64,000 bases of DNA from Diphasiastrum complanatum (GCA_029204225.1 CM055108.1:15214722-15278721); one strand, 5' to 3'. Counted from the first letter of the stretch, positions 47,619-58,950 are shown. Notes: generated by a model from the sequence alone, not told the origin. Numbers and translations are program-made.

Positions 47619-48324
47619 CATTAGAGAAAATTTGAACACAAAAGGGGCCTTTCAAAAGGATACTTTTTATTTTTTTTTTCTCAAAAGTTTCTACCACATG
47701 GTCCAATCAAAACACTCAAATTTGAAATCTACGTAATGTAGCTCCTTCAAATTGATTTTCTTTTCTTTTTAAAAGAACTGTAATTTTGCGTCGGGGGCAG
47801 CCCATAAATAAGCCATTTTATCTGTAGTATAGTATGCAACTCAGCAAAAAAAAATAAAATAGCATAACTTTTGAACGACAAATCAGATTAAGACAATTAT
47901 GGTGCCATTAGAAAGCCCTTGACGAGAGCTTTTCAACGACAGCCATTATGATCCAATTCCAAGCCACGGTGAAGAAGTTATGGCTAGTCAAAATTTTGGT
48001 CGATCAACACTTGGTCAACCTGATATCTCTTTCAAGTGCAATTGACCAGTTTGACTGTGTCATGTTGGGTGTCGTTGAGAAGCTCTCGTCGAGGGCTTTC
48101 TAATGGCGCTGTAATCGTCTCAATCCGAGTTGTCATTCAAAAGTTATGATTTTTTTTTTCAGCCACAGACTATACTATGCACATAATAGCTGACCATCGA
48201 AGACTGTGTGGGCAGAACCGCGGGCATAAAAAGATTATATTTTAGTATTTTACATTGCCAAAAAGTTCTCATCCTACGTGGCAATCCTTATAGGGCCCTT
48301 TCCAAGGCCAAATTTTCTCTAATG
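47619..48324 (-). mobile_element. TIR-bearing foldback repeat R3 (706 bp)
   Basis: The outer ends are exact inverted repeats of 16 bp: CATTAGAGAAAATTTG at the left and CAAATTTTCTCTAATG at the right, followed by looser inverted similarity (AAGGGGCCTTTC/AAGGGCCC). Inside is a second inverted pair of about 110 bp (about 47865-47945 and 48045-48150) around AGAAAGCCC...GACGAGAGCTT. Sequence blocks match R1 in reverse. No transposase is encoded, so it is a MITE-like, non-autonomous repeat. TA lies inside both ends (cat-TA / TA-atg), but a clear target-site duplication cannot be fixed. Confidence 0.65.
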
Positions 48325-48414
48325 CAATGGGAACAATCACAATAGAACAAATGTGTTTAGAAACACATCCCATGATAGAACAAGGATGAGGTTACAAAAT
48401 ATAACAAGAAAGAG

Positions 48415-49047
48415 TTAAAAAACACAGACTTTGAGGAACAAATAGAAAGCAAAGGCCAGCAAACTGATGCCCAAGGATAGAGCATCAAGCATAGAGTCCA
48501 TGCGCTGTTGATTATTCAGGGCGCCATACCTCGGTTCCGCATTTGGTGCCCCTTGATGATATGGATAAGAAGTCCGATAAGGACTCCTCTTCTATTGGTG
48601 GACAATCCAAGGGTTAAATGGAAAAAAGCCCATCTCGTGCGATGTTGCATTGTATAGTTGGCAAAATCTCTATGTCAGCCTCAAATTTTGCCACTCATTC
48701 GCTGTATGATTTTGTGTGCATACTGAGCACCATACATTTTTGCGGCGGGGATACTGTAGCTAGTTCTGTTCCGGTGGATTGGACGTTGTTGCTATAGCTC
48801 CTTGTAAGACTTTCAGTTTCTGATCGAACTGTACCGTAAGTTGTTCCATCTGCTATTTGTGTAGTTTTGTCATTTGTTCCAACAACAATTCTGTGGACAA
48901 AGTGGAAGCATTTGATGATGATAATGCTATCGAGGGAGTAGGAGTATGGGTGGTTGGATATTCGTCGTCTGGTCCCTCATCCTCTTCCCTGATGGCATCT
49001 TCCATAGCTTCTTGCTGATGCGAAAAAAATGCACTCGGAAAATACAA
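48415..49047 (-). pseudogene. gag-like reading frame with four in-frame amber codons
   Basis: One register stays open for 211 codons apart from four TAG codons; no TAA or TGA occurs before the final TAA. The N-terminus is acidic and Ser/Thr-rich (EDAIREEDEGPDDEY). MEQLTVQFDQKLKVL suggests a helix. WCSVCTQNHTANEW resembles a CxxCxxxxH zinc-binding motif of the type found in plant gypsy gag. A C-terminal hydrophobic segment (SLGISLLAFAFYLFLKV) could cross a membrane. Flanks show no LTR. I would call it a decayed gag or accessory gene of a retroelement, family unknown. Confidence 0.5.
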
Positions 49048-49181
49048 ATTCTAGCCAAAAAGCTCTAATGACAAACTGATAAAACTAAATCACGAACGAT
49101 TCGCAAAACTTTTTGCGACACTCGAATTATTTCTGTTCGAGTTGGATCAATCAGGCTTTGTATACAACGAAACGAAACGGG

Positions 49182-49579
49182 ACAAAATTTGGAAGAAAAC
49201 GAAATGAAGCGAAGCGAAACTTAAATGAGCTCTGACATTGATTCATGCTGGAAGCAAAGAGATCGCAAAACGACATGAAACGAAATGAAGCGAAAGAGTT
49301 CGCGACAAGATCAATCAGGCTCTACAATGAGACGAGACGAAACAAAACGAAACATAGATGAGCTCTATAATTGATTTATCCTTATGGCCAAGTGATTGCG
49401 AAGTGAAGCGAGGCGAAACATGAAGCGAAAGGAGTCACGGACAAGATCAGTTCGTCAGGAATTCAGATGTGATGGTCACTGCCAGCTATATCACTCCTAC
49501 AATCCTTCAGAGAGTAGTCAGACACTGCTGATCTATGTTAACAAATTAATGTAGCATTCAACAAGATCAAACCAAAGTG
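49182..49579. repeat. left ~400-bp direct repeat flanking copia E
   Basis: It starts ACAAAATTTGGAAGAAAACG and ends GATCAAACCAAAGTG. It is GAAACGAAA-rich in the middle and contains CACTGCCAGCTATATCACTC. The second copy lies at 50987-51393 with roughly 90% identity by eye. It may be an LTR or part of one, since similar composition is seen in the D LTR. Confidence 0.8.
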
Positions 49580-50986
49580 CAATCAGCTTCTCACTCTTGC
49601 AGAGTATCAGAGTGTCATCCACATACACAGCCACAATGATGATCTCCCCATTTGTGATTCTCACATACACATTGGAATCAGCCATAAGTGGCTTGAATCC
49701 TAAGGATTTCAGGGCTTGATCTTTCTTTTTGTACCATTGTCGAGCTGACTACTTCAGACCATAGATACTCCTATGCATTCTGCATGCATAATCAAGAAGT
49801 GAATTTGAGACATAACCTAGGGGTGATCCATGTAGACCTCTTCATGTAACTCACCATGCAAGAAGGCTATCTTGTTGTCCACAATGTGGATCCTGAGGTC
49901 ATAAGCAGCTACATATGCAAATAGTAAACGTAGGGATGAATGTTTCACGATAGGAAAAAAGGTTTCAGAATAATCAATACCATATCTCTGAGAGAATCCC
50001 TTCGCTACCAGTCTTGCCTTATATTTTAAAATATTATCATCTGGTCCATACTTTAACTTGTAAACCCATTTGCATTTTACAGACTTTCGCTTATCTGGTA
50101 ATGGCTGCAATGTCCATACTTGGTTCTTCCTCATGGTTTCCATCTCCTCGTTCATGGCTTGGATCCACTTATCCTCTCTCTGGACATTCAATTGCCTCCT
50201 CGAATGTCAATGGTTCGTCACTGAATCCACAGAATTCTTCTGATGTGGAAGCAGAGCTGTCTGGCACATATCTTGCTGGCGCTCTTCATTGTCTTGTTGA
50301 CCTTCTAGGAGATCATCCTGGGACAACAATGCCTTCTGCTCTGCTAGGTCCAGAACCATCTTGGTTTACGAGTACTATAGTAGAAGGCTGCCTCTCAAAT
50401 TTTTCATCTTCTGATTCATCACTCGAATGCGAAGCAACTCGAAAATCTTCGTTTTCGTGTTCGTCTTCTGCTCCCTCTGTCCCTGGTCATAGTACTGTCT
50501 TTCCAGAACTTCATAGCTGACAGGATCATCGTTGGCCATCGTTATGCTCTCATCGAATCTAGCATCTCTACTATATTCACAGTGTTCGTGTCTGGCATGT
50601 AGACTCTGTAGTATGACGAATTGTTGTCGTATCCTACCAGATATCCCTGTTCAGCCTTCTCATCAAGCTTCTTTGAAGCTTATCAGGGATTTGTGCATAA
50701 GCTGCACAACCAAAGATTCTGATGTGAGACAGGTTCGGCTTTCTACCCCACCATAATTGGTGTGGTGTCGTGTGAGGAACACCAGACTTCCATGTTCTAT
50801 TCTAAATGTATGCAGCTGTAGCTACTGCTTCAACTTGTAGTGCTCTTGGAGCTTTTGAGTAGCCTTCACGCATCTGGCAGCTTCCATTAAAGTTCTATTC
50901 TTTCGTTCTGCAACACCATTGTGCTGCAATGTATAAGTTGCAGTCCTTCTATGAATGATGCCACGATCATTGCAGAAGTCAATGAC
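49580..50986 (-). pseudogene. copia fragment E: integrase end to mid RT
   Basis: Reading down the minus strand, integrase (LQHNGVAERKNRTLMEAARC, 50822-50990) leads through the linker (SGVPHTTPHQLWWGRKPNL near 50760) to RT. RT (49817-50191) has KCKWVYKLKYGPDDNILKYK and IHIVDNKIAFLHGELHEEVY. After a break, AVYVDDTLILCKSEKLIA near 49583-49670 contains the catalytic YVDD box. Both ends stop abruptly at the ~400-bp repeats. There is no RNase H, protease or gag. Confidence 0.88.
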
Positions 50987-51393
50987 ACAAAATTTTGAAG
51001 AAAACGAAACGAAACAAAACTTAAATGAGCTCTGACATTGATTCATGCTAGAAGCAAAGAGATCACGAAACAACACGAAACAAAATGAAGTGAAAGACTT
51101 CGCGACAAGATCAATCAGGCTCTACAACGAGACAAGATGAAATAAAACAAAACGAAACAAAACTTAGATGAGCTCTATAATTGATTTATCCTTATGGCCA
51201 AGTGATCGCAAAGTGAAGCGAGGCGAAACACGAAGCAAAAGAATTTGCGAACAAGATCAGTTCGTCATGAATTCAGATGTGATCGCTGGTCACTGCCAGC
51301 TATATCACTCCTACAATCCTTTAGAGAGTAGTCAGACACTGCTGAACTATGTTAACAAATTAATGTAGCATTCAACAAGATCAAACCAAAGTG
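50987..51393. repeat. right ~400-bp direct repeat flanking copia E
   Basis: This second copy of the repeat at 49182-49579 is in the same orientation. After it, at 51394, sequence unlike the left flank begins. Confidence 0.8.
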
Positions 51394-54145
51394 TGGAATT
51401 AAATGATCAAACCAATGGAATTAAATCAGACACACAAATAGTAGCAGACAAATTTACATTTAAGATTATACAATCATACAAATTAATAATGTGCACAACA
51501 GCTACAATATCATCTATTGATTTTCTGATTCTTCAAACACAGTGCATTGGCGTGAGAGAAATACAGTTCTCTCACGAATTCGTGTCTTGCTTACTAGGGG
51601 ACTTCTGGATCTATAGATGCTATGCAGAATTGTCTTGCACGCAGGCAAACTTGTATTTTGTATATTTCGTCTTCTGACTTCTTGTCTCGCTTACTAGCAT
51701 TCGACTTACATTATGCATCAAAAATAGAAACTATATAGTTCGCAAACAATTTCTGTCTTGTCGTTTAACTTAGAAATTAGAAAATCTACAACTAATCGCG
51801 AATTACAAGAGTGGTAGATTAGCCACGATCTAGAATACTTCTACTGATGTCATAATATCTGATCAAATGTTTACTCCTAATCCTGATTGTCCTGATATTT
51901 TGACAGTAGCTGGATTTGATGCAGGTCTTCCTACTGATCTAGTCTACAAGGGTTCTCTAGTGCGAGGGTTGGCTATGTGAGGGTTCTTTACCTGTTTTAA
52001 AGTTAAAAAAACCTTGATATCTCTTTGCTTACTGGGATCTAACTCTCACAAGGGTTACAGGAGCTGTATCTAAAGTAGATCTAATTTTGAAAATCTCTAC
52101 AAGGGTTAACTCTCGTATTAAGTGAAAAATTCATTGTTTGCAAGGGTTTAGGACCACTATTTTGGCTTGATCTTCACAATAATCAGTACTAACTCTAGCA
52201 GACTTCACCACTGATGGAAATTGACATTTTGGATCGATTGGAGTGGTCTGCGAGAGTTATCTCTAGAAAGATTTGTTGGATCTTCGTCTCTACTTTTCCA
52301 CTAACACTACTCACTACACTAACATTCATCATGATTGAGGGTGAATGAGAAGAGAAGATGAGAAGATGAGAAGAGGAAGAGAGGGAAAGAGGGTAAGAGA
52401 GGGTGAGAGAGATGAGATGAAGGTTAGCTCAAATGCTCAATTTCATTGCTTATGGAGAAACCTTAACTAGCATAAACAAAAAGCATGAAAAATGGAAATA
52501 ACAAGCAAACCACAACAATGGCATAAGCAAGAGTGATTAGCAAATGGAGATGCTTGAGCTCCCAAAATGATAGAGTCTCCTCCTCTCCATTAAGCATGAA
52601 AATAGAGTATAAATGGTGCCTTTTTATGAATGGGGAAGGCCCTTGTCCCAAAATCCTATTGGCTAATATTCACATTGATCCTATCCATTCATCTTGGACC
52701 CAACTTGATCCAAGGATCCACAAAAAGTACAGTAGAAACCACAAGATTCATGCGAGTCCAAAATTGGATCCAACTCAAAAAAAGTAAACTCTAAGTTAAA
52801 AAATGATTTTGGGTCTCAAGTTTTATTTTAATTACAAAGGGCCCAAGTCTATTATTTCTATTTACATTTAGCTTGTGTGCTCATTGGGCCATGGACTTAT
52901 ATGCGCATGAAGCCATGCCCTCGCAACACATTATTATTGGATTTATTTATTTTCTCATGTTGTGTTGAGAATACCCCCAACAGAGCAGTGTATTACTCTC
53001 TTTCATGTATTCGTGGTGAGTCTTAGTACTCGTGCTTTGTCTGGCTTGCATGATTGCTTGTAATATAAGGAGACGATGGCTCAAGAAGGAACCTTTCTTT
53101 TGAAGGCTGATACCATCAAACAAAGAGGACTACATAATCTATGGGACGGATTCATAGTTCAAGTACTCGCATGTGAATGGTAGTGAAACGACTTGATGTT
53201 TGCAAAGGATGGACGACTAGCCTATTACTTGGATTAGTTTCATTTGCGACAATGCCCTCCAGACGCAAGCAGGAAGTCAAAAGTTGGAAATGGCAATTTC
53301 AGGGGAGATCTTCTATAGAGCAGTTGGTCTTCATTTGGTATGGCTACCTTCGGAACTGAAACTCACTAAACATGGGTGATATCCACTATCAGTTGGGTTT
53401 TTCCTCAAAGGGGAAAGACTAGGATCCTCTTCAGAGATTGGTAACAAGTTGCATCAAGCCATAATCTTAGCAGATGGGAAGCAAAGTGTTGGAAAGGCTT
53501 TTTGTCTGAAAACTCTACTCTAAGTCCGATTAGCTGAATTTATAAGTGGAGGGGAACTATCACACACACCTTTCTCTTGGGACAGATTTTGAATGATAGT
53601 TGATAAAAAATGGGGGCAAATTCAAGGGGACCTAGCCATACTCACACGAGGAGACTGCTGAACTTTGGACCTAATAAGTTGACAAGTTTTTGTTGTGGAA
53701 AGGAAAGCTTGTTATAGGCTTTATCTGGACCAACAATGATGAGGAGACATAATGAGTATGCTCACTTGTGTTACATGTAATGCAGCTGATCAACAAAGGG
53801 ACTGTAAAAGTTGAGTCTGCACGAGAGACTTGGTACTTCGAATGGGCGCTAAGGGACAGTTCGTATTGAAATCAGACTAGTGCAAACTCTGGGTGCATGT
53901 GTCTGATTCAAAGAGAGCTACTTGAAGCCAAGCTAGATGTACACTTCTTGCTTTGACTATGAGGCAACTGACCAATGATGGAATTGTGAAAGTCAAGTTT
54001 TGCTCGACGGACATGGTGTTTCAAACTAACACGAAGAGATAGTTTGTATGCAAATCAAACTGGTGCAACCCCTTGGAACTCCACGAGGTCAATGGTTACA
54101 TTTGGGCTGATTCAAAGACAACTACTTCAAGCTAAGTGAGAGGTG
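51394..54145. other. non-coding stretch between copia E and copia B
   Basis: No gene was recognised. A purine-rich GAGAAGA tract lies at about 52350-52425. At about 52975-52982 CCCCCAACA could be an LTR end, but no partner was found. At about 53775-54130 an imperfect direct duplication of ~190 bp occurs: CAACAAAGGGACTGTAAAAG.../CCAATGATGGAATTGTGAAAG... Confidence 0.45.
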
Positions 54146-54150
54146 CATTG
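54146..54150. repeat. left target-site duplication of copia B (CATTG)
   Basis: CATTG at 54146-54150 is repeated directly after the 3' LTR at 60168-60172. A 5-bp duplication is the norm for copia integrase. Confidence 0.95.
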
Positions 54151-54800
54151 TGTGAAAGATTCAACTAGTTTCATCACATTTTGCAATATTTCCATATTTG
54201 GCATATTGAGGCCAAAACTTGTTTTAGACTTAGAGGTTGACTTTTCAAAGTTCATTAGTCTAAATTTCATTTGAATAAACACTTTTTGAAAGTGTGGGAA
54301 AGATAGAATGCGAGTTTGAGTAGATTCAATTTGAATAAGTTGGGTACATTGAATCTAGACCCAAAATTGGTAGGGTTAGCATTTTGGTGGGAAAGCCAAG
54401 TGGCCAAATAGGGTTTGGACCTGCTATAAAAGGATGTAACTCATGAAGAGAGTCATCTTCTCTCTTCTCGATCTCATTTCATGCTTATACATGGTTCTCT
54501 TGGGTTCTACTATCCATTGGTGCACTATCTTGGTGATTGCTTGCAATTCTATGTGTAGAATGATCTATATTTGCTATTTTTGGATCCACATGTGTGAAAT
54601 ACAGTAGCTTGCTGGTTTTGTATGGACAACAACAGTACATAATCATTTCATTCAAGTTTGATCAAGTTATATTAGTGTTTGCATCTCAAATTGTGTGTAG
54701 ATGCTGATTTTTCTACATTGGTGAAATTGGTAGTGTATTTCTCTTTCTAACCAAAGATCATCCAAGTAGATTGGATCTTAAGGATCTGAAATCTTTCACA
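54151..54800 (+). repeat. 5' LTR of copia B
   Basis: The LTR runs TGTGAAAGATTC to ATCTTTCACA. A TATAAAAGG box near 54425 would be the core promoter of the element. Transcription should start a short distance downstream. Confidence 0.96.
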
Positions 54801-54812
54801 TGGTATCAGAGC
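54801..54812 (+). promoter_or_regulatory. primer-binding site of copia B
   Basis: TGGTATCAGAGC follows the LTR without a spacer. It is complementary to the 3' end of initiator methionine tRNA. Confidence 0.95.
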
Positions 54813-55400
54813 TTGTGTTTCAGGTTATGAAAGAGGAAATCAGATCTATCAATGATTTGGTGAAGATATCAAGTCTAGAGCATGCTAGAGAGGATTCTAC
54901 ACCAAAATCAAATTTTTTGCTTTTGTAGATTGGATCTTTTGTAGATCAAAACACTAAATAGGTCAATATACTTATTCAATTCCGTTTTTTGAATTCACAT
55001 GCTGGATTTGGCCGATTTTTGGATCATTGGTTCAGCCTAAGTGGTGGCTTATAGATTGCATTTCAAATTTTCAACATTTGCATGTAGATTTGGAATAGTC
55101 AATTTTTTGTGATTTTGTCAAAACCCTAATTTTGATTGGATCTCTAGATAGTGAGGTTGCTGGACTTCATTTGAGTGTATTTCAATCTTAGGAAGTGGCA
55201 AAAGTCATTAGATTGAGGATAGATCATAGGTTGATCAAGATTCCATGATTCTATGTGTTGATTTGCTTGGATAAGTGCTAGAAGAGAATTTGTGAGATAG
55301 TTTCAAATCTTGGTGATTTCTTTTGAAAGCATTTGTTGTTGTTCAAAGGAGTGCTTTGTGCATTGAAGCAGGTTGAAAGAGAAGATCAGGTCATTGCTAC
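54813..55400 (+). other. copia B untranslated leader
   Basis: About 590 bp of non-coding sequence, collinear with the leader of element A. Confidence 0.8.
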
Positions 55401-56258
55401 ATGGCAACCTCAATTGGAGTCATGTTGGAAGCCAATGATAGGCTTACCTCAAGTAACTATTCATTATGGAAAGTGAGGATGGAGTCACTTCTTGAGATGA
55501 ATGATGTTTTGGATATTGTTGTAGGTTTGGAGGAGAGACCAGCAACACAACAAGATCAATTGAGGTATGACAAGAGGGCCAAGAAGGCTCTACACATGAT
55601 AAAGATGAATGTTACCAATGAACTTCTCAAGGAAGTTGGTAAGTGCACATCATCTTTGGAAGCTTGGAATTCATTGAAGAAGCTTTATGAATCCAAGTCT
55701 ACTTCTAGAGTGTTAACTCTAAGAAGGCAAATATTTTCTTGTTTGCAAAAGAATGAAGAAAGTCCAAGTACTTTTGTTTTGAGAATGAAAGCATTGAATG
55801 ATGAGTTAGCTTGCATAGATGAAAGCATTAAGGAAGGAGAGCTTATTCAAGTGATTCTTAATGGCTTGTTGGATGCTCATGCTAACATTGCTCAAAGTAT
55901 TGCTATTCAAGAGACTTTGCCAAGTTTGATGGATCTTCAAGAGATCTTGATCAATGAGGAATATAGGCTTCAAGCAAGAGGTGGATCTACATCGACACTT
56001 CAAGAGGATGCTATGTTCACAAAGGGCAAATTCAAGGGCAAAACCAAAAGCAAGTGGTCGGGCAAGATCAAGTGCATGCTTCTTCAAGTGGCAAAAAGAA
56101 GGATAGATCAAAGCTCAAGTGCTTCTATTGTGGCATCAAAGGACACTTTGCAAGTGAGTGCTACAAGAAGAAGAGAGATCAAGGAGACAAGCAAGGTAAT
56201 CTTACTCTTGATGAGGATGGTTTGGATGTGCAAGATGCAAATGATGATGCTTTTGTGA
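55401..56258 (+). pseudogene. copia B gag, frameshifted before the zinc knuckle
   Basis: The frame opens MATSIGVMLEANDRLTSSNY and carries LWKVRMESLLEMND and SLMDLQEILINEEYRLQAR. It is gag of the same family as in A, without A's nonsense codon at EAWN. A comparison with A shows 4 bp missing after KSKWS (near 56058). The original frame then runs into out-of-register sequence to 56258, and the knuckle is read in the next frame. Confidence 0.92.
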
Positions 56259-57778
56259 TGTCTTCATGTATGCTTGCTAATGATGGAGATCTAGATCCTT
56301 GGTGGATTGATAGTGGAGCAAGTTCACACATGACCTTTCACAAAGAGTACTTCACTTCTTTGTTGGCATATGGAGATGACAAGAGGGTGATCTACACGGC
56401 CAATGATGGTGAGTGTGCAATCAAAGGGATTGGCACAATTCCTATTTCTCTCTCTACAAATAGAAATGTTCATTTGGAAGATGTCTTGTTTATTCCATCT
56501 ATTACCAAGAATTTGCTTAGTGTGAGTCAAATGCTAAGTAAGGGCCTCAAGGTGGAGTTTGATGGAGATGCTTGTTTGATCAAAAGGAAGGATGTCTTGA
56601 TTGGAAAAGGTAAAAGGCAAGGGAAGTTGTTCAAACTTGATGCTTGTGTTACTGCTAACCAAGTTGGATGTGTTGCAAGGGAGCAAATTTCTAATCAAGA
56701 GGTTTGGCACAAAAGGATGGGACACCTCAACTTCAAGTCATTGGAGGTAATGGCAAGGAAGAAGGTTGTGATTGGTCTTCCAAGTTCCTTAAGTAATGAC
56801 AAGCATGTTTGTGAGTCTTGTGCTTTGTCTAAGTCACATAGACTACCTTATACTAGATCTATTTCTAGATCTACAAAGCCTTTTCAACTTGTACATTCGG
56901 ATATTCATGGATTTACTACAATTAGCAATAGTGGAGCTAAGATGTATGTAACATTCATTGATGATTTTAGTAGATTTTGTTGGATCTATCTACTAAAGAG
57001 CAAGGATGAAGTGTATGATGTCTTTGTCAAGTTCAAGAATGCAAGGGAGAACCAATTCTCCACAAAGATCAAGTGCTTGAGAGGTGACAATGGTGGTGAG
57101 TACATATCTAACAAGTTCAAGGCCTTTTGTGATGAGCATGGGATCAAGAGGGAGTATACAACATCAAGGACTCCACAACAAAATGGAGTGGCTGAAAGGA
57201 AGCATAGGACTTTATGTGAAAGTGCTAAAGCTATGAGGTTAAGTGCTAATCTTGACAAACCATTTTGGGATCAAGCTTTGTTGTGTGCCAATTTCTTGTG
57301 CAATAGGTGGCCGAGTGCTATTTTGGATGGAAGGACACCTTTTGAGATGCTATTCAAGAGGAGGCCGAGTGTCAACTTTCTAAGAACCTTTGGATGCACA
57401 TGCTATGTCAACATTACTCTTGATGATAGGACCAAGGAGGATCCATCTTTAAGAAGAGGTATTTTTGTTGGATATAGTGAGGTGAGTAAAGCCTACAAGG
57501 TTTACATTCCTTCTACTAACAAAGTGATTGTTGGTAGAGATGTCATTTTTGATGAGGGAAACATTCCAAAGGTGTCTTCAAGCATGATTGATGGTAAAGT
57601 AGATGGATCTAACACTCTTGATGTTGATGAGAAGGATCCTACTTTGGATGGTGGTGATGATGGACCTTCATCAAGTCAAAAGCCAAGGAGAACATCAAGA
57701 GAAAGACAAGTACCTTCAAGGCTCACATATGATCAAAAGGGTAAGCAAGTAGTTTTTGGAAATTATGTTGTTTTCTAA
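56054..57778 (+). pseudogene. copia B zinc knuckle, protease and integrase
   Basis: The 574-codon frame begins within gag and includes the intact CCHC knuckle CFYCGIKGHFASEC. The protease site WWIDSGASSHM comes next, then the GAG-pre-integrase block (EVWHKRMGHLNF, CESCALSKSHR). The integrase core follows with HSDIHG, FIDDFSR, LRGDNGGEY and QNGVAERKHR, so the D,D,E residues are present. It ends early at GNYVVF because one C is missing near 57773 compared with A, which causes a frameshift. Apart from the two shifts it is better preserved than A. Confidence 0.93.
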
Positions 57779-57783
57779 CCTCT

Positions 57784-58950
57784 TTGGATGAGCCTACAAG
57801 TGTAGATCAAGCAAGGAAAGAGGAGGAGTGGATCCAACCAATGGATCTTGAGTATCGATCTCTTATGAAGAGTGGAACATCTTTTGGAGGATCTTCTTGT
57901 GTACATGGAGCTATGCAAGTGGATGGATGTTATCTTGCTGTAAAATCAAGTAATGGATCTGGAAAACAAATTTTGTTCAATGACTTTGATGGTCAAGAGG
58001 TTGATCTCAAAGCGCTTCAACTAGTCAAAAGGGAAGTTGGCAATTTGGAACTAGTCAAGAGCATCAAAGGAGAGGTAATTGGCAAGGGTGTTATGGATCT
58101 GTTTTTGCAGCATATTGAAGACTCAAGTAAGGTCAAAGGAGCAGCAAGAAAGTGTTGTTCAAGTTTACTTTACTTGTTCTATCTCATGTTTGAGCAATTT
58201 CATGTGGATGTGTTCAAATTGTCAAGATATGGTAAAACTAGCTACATTGGTGAGCATTGTTTTGATGTTGGATTTGTACTAGCATTCTTGGCTGATTTTG
58301 CTGATAGAAATGAAGCTATTGGAGGTTCATTATGTCACTCATCCATGGCTAAGTTCTCAAGTGTTGAGCTACTTGGTGCCAATACTTGGAGATTGTCAAT
58401 TTTTGGTGAATTCATGGTCATTTTCTTGTGTCAAGTAGATCTTGAAGATGGACTAGTGCAAACTACTTGGTTTATGGAGTCATGTGGTGCTGGATTTGCA
58501 TCATTAATGTACTCACTTACTCATGGATTTCCAAGGTTTTATGGTTTTTTGTGGCAAGATGGAGATGGAGGCTCATTCATGGAGTATCATGGTGGATACA
58601 TGGCAACAAAGGACAAAGAAGGAGGAGACATGCAAGCAAAAGTTGATCACTCACATTTATTGTTTGGTTGCTGTATTTTTTCAGAGAGTTCAGAGTTGGA
58701 AGCATGGTGGAATCATTTCATTTACATTCTATTTGATTCTTCATGTTCTAGTCACGCTTTTACATGTAAAATTGATGTAAGAAATAGTGAAGCATCCCAA
58801 GTGGACACTATTCTCTATATCAATTATGGTTGTTTCTATTTTGAGCATTACATGATCATTGAAAGGAGATCTATTCTTAGGAGGAAGATCATTCTTATGA
58901 TGGATCAAAGTTCTATTGGAAAAAACTATGCTAGGAGCATTGGAAGCTAG
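57784..58950 (+). CDS. pol linker fused to a captured foreign frame
   Basis: The first ~33 codons (DEPTSVDQARKEEEWIQPMD...LMKSGT) are the copia linker just before RT. From 57881 the sequence has no similarity to A and stays open in the same register for about 350 codons up to 58950. The foreign segment is 57881-58936 (1056 bp) and replaces the 883 bp at 3339-4221 of A, exactly the RT core. The product is rich in Phe, Cys and Gly (GEHCFDVGFVLAFLADFADR, GFLWQDGDGGSFMEYHGGYM). I recognise no domain, and no YxDD box is present. The frame stops at the right junction (GGAAGCTAG), so RNase H is out of register. Whether it is translated is unknown. Confidence 0.65.
   Translation: MDEPTSVDQARKEEEWIQPMDLEYRSLMKSGTSFGGSSCVHGAMQVDGCYLAVKSSNGSGKQILFNDFDGQEVDLKALQLVKREVGNLELVKSIKGEVIGKGVMDLFLQHIEDSSKVKGAARKCCSSLLYLFYLMFEQFHVDVFKLSRYGKTSYIGEHCFDVGFVLAFLADFADRNEAIGGSLCHSSMAKFSSVELLGANTWRLSIFGEFMVIFLCQVDLEDGLVQTTWFMESCGAGFASLMYSLTHGFPRFYGFLWQDGDGGSFMEYHGGYMATKDKEGGDMQAKVDHSHLLFGCCIFSESSELEAWWNHFIYILFDSSCSSHAFTCKIDVRNSEASQVDTILYINYGCFYFEHYMIIERRSILRRKIILMMDQSSIGKNYARSIGS

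Noticed and set aside
48415-49047. A gene using amber readthrough or a changed genetic code
   Set aside because: Four TAG codons in a plant nuclear relic are explained more simply by CAG-to-TAG decay; the neighbouring intact genes use the standard code.
50014-50520. 168-codon plus-strand frame
   Set aside because: It lies opposite the copia E integrase-RT linker on the minus strand and shows no motif of its own; treated as a shadow.
52975-52990. LTR end at CCCCCAACA
   Set aside because: No paired LTR, polypurine tract or primer-binding site next to it.
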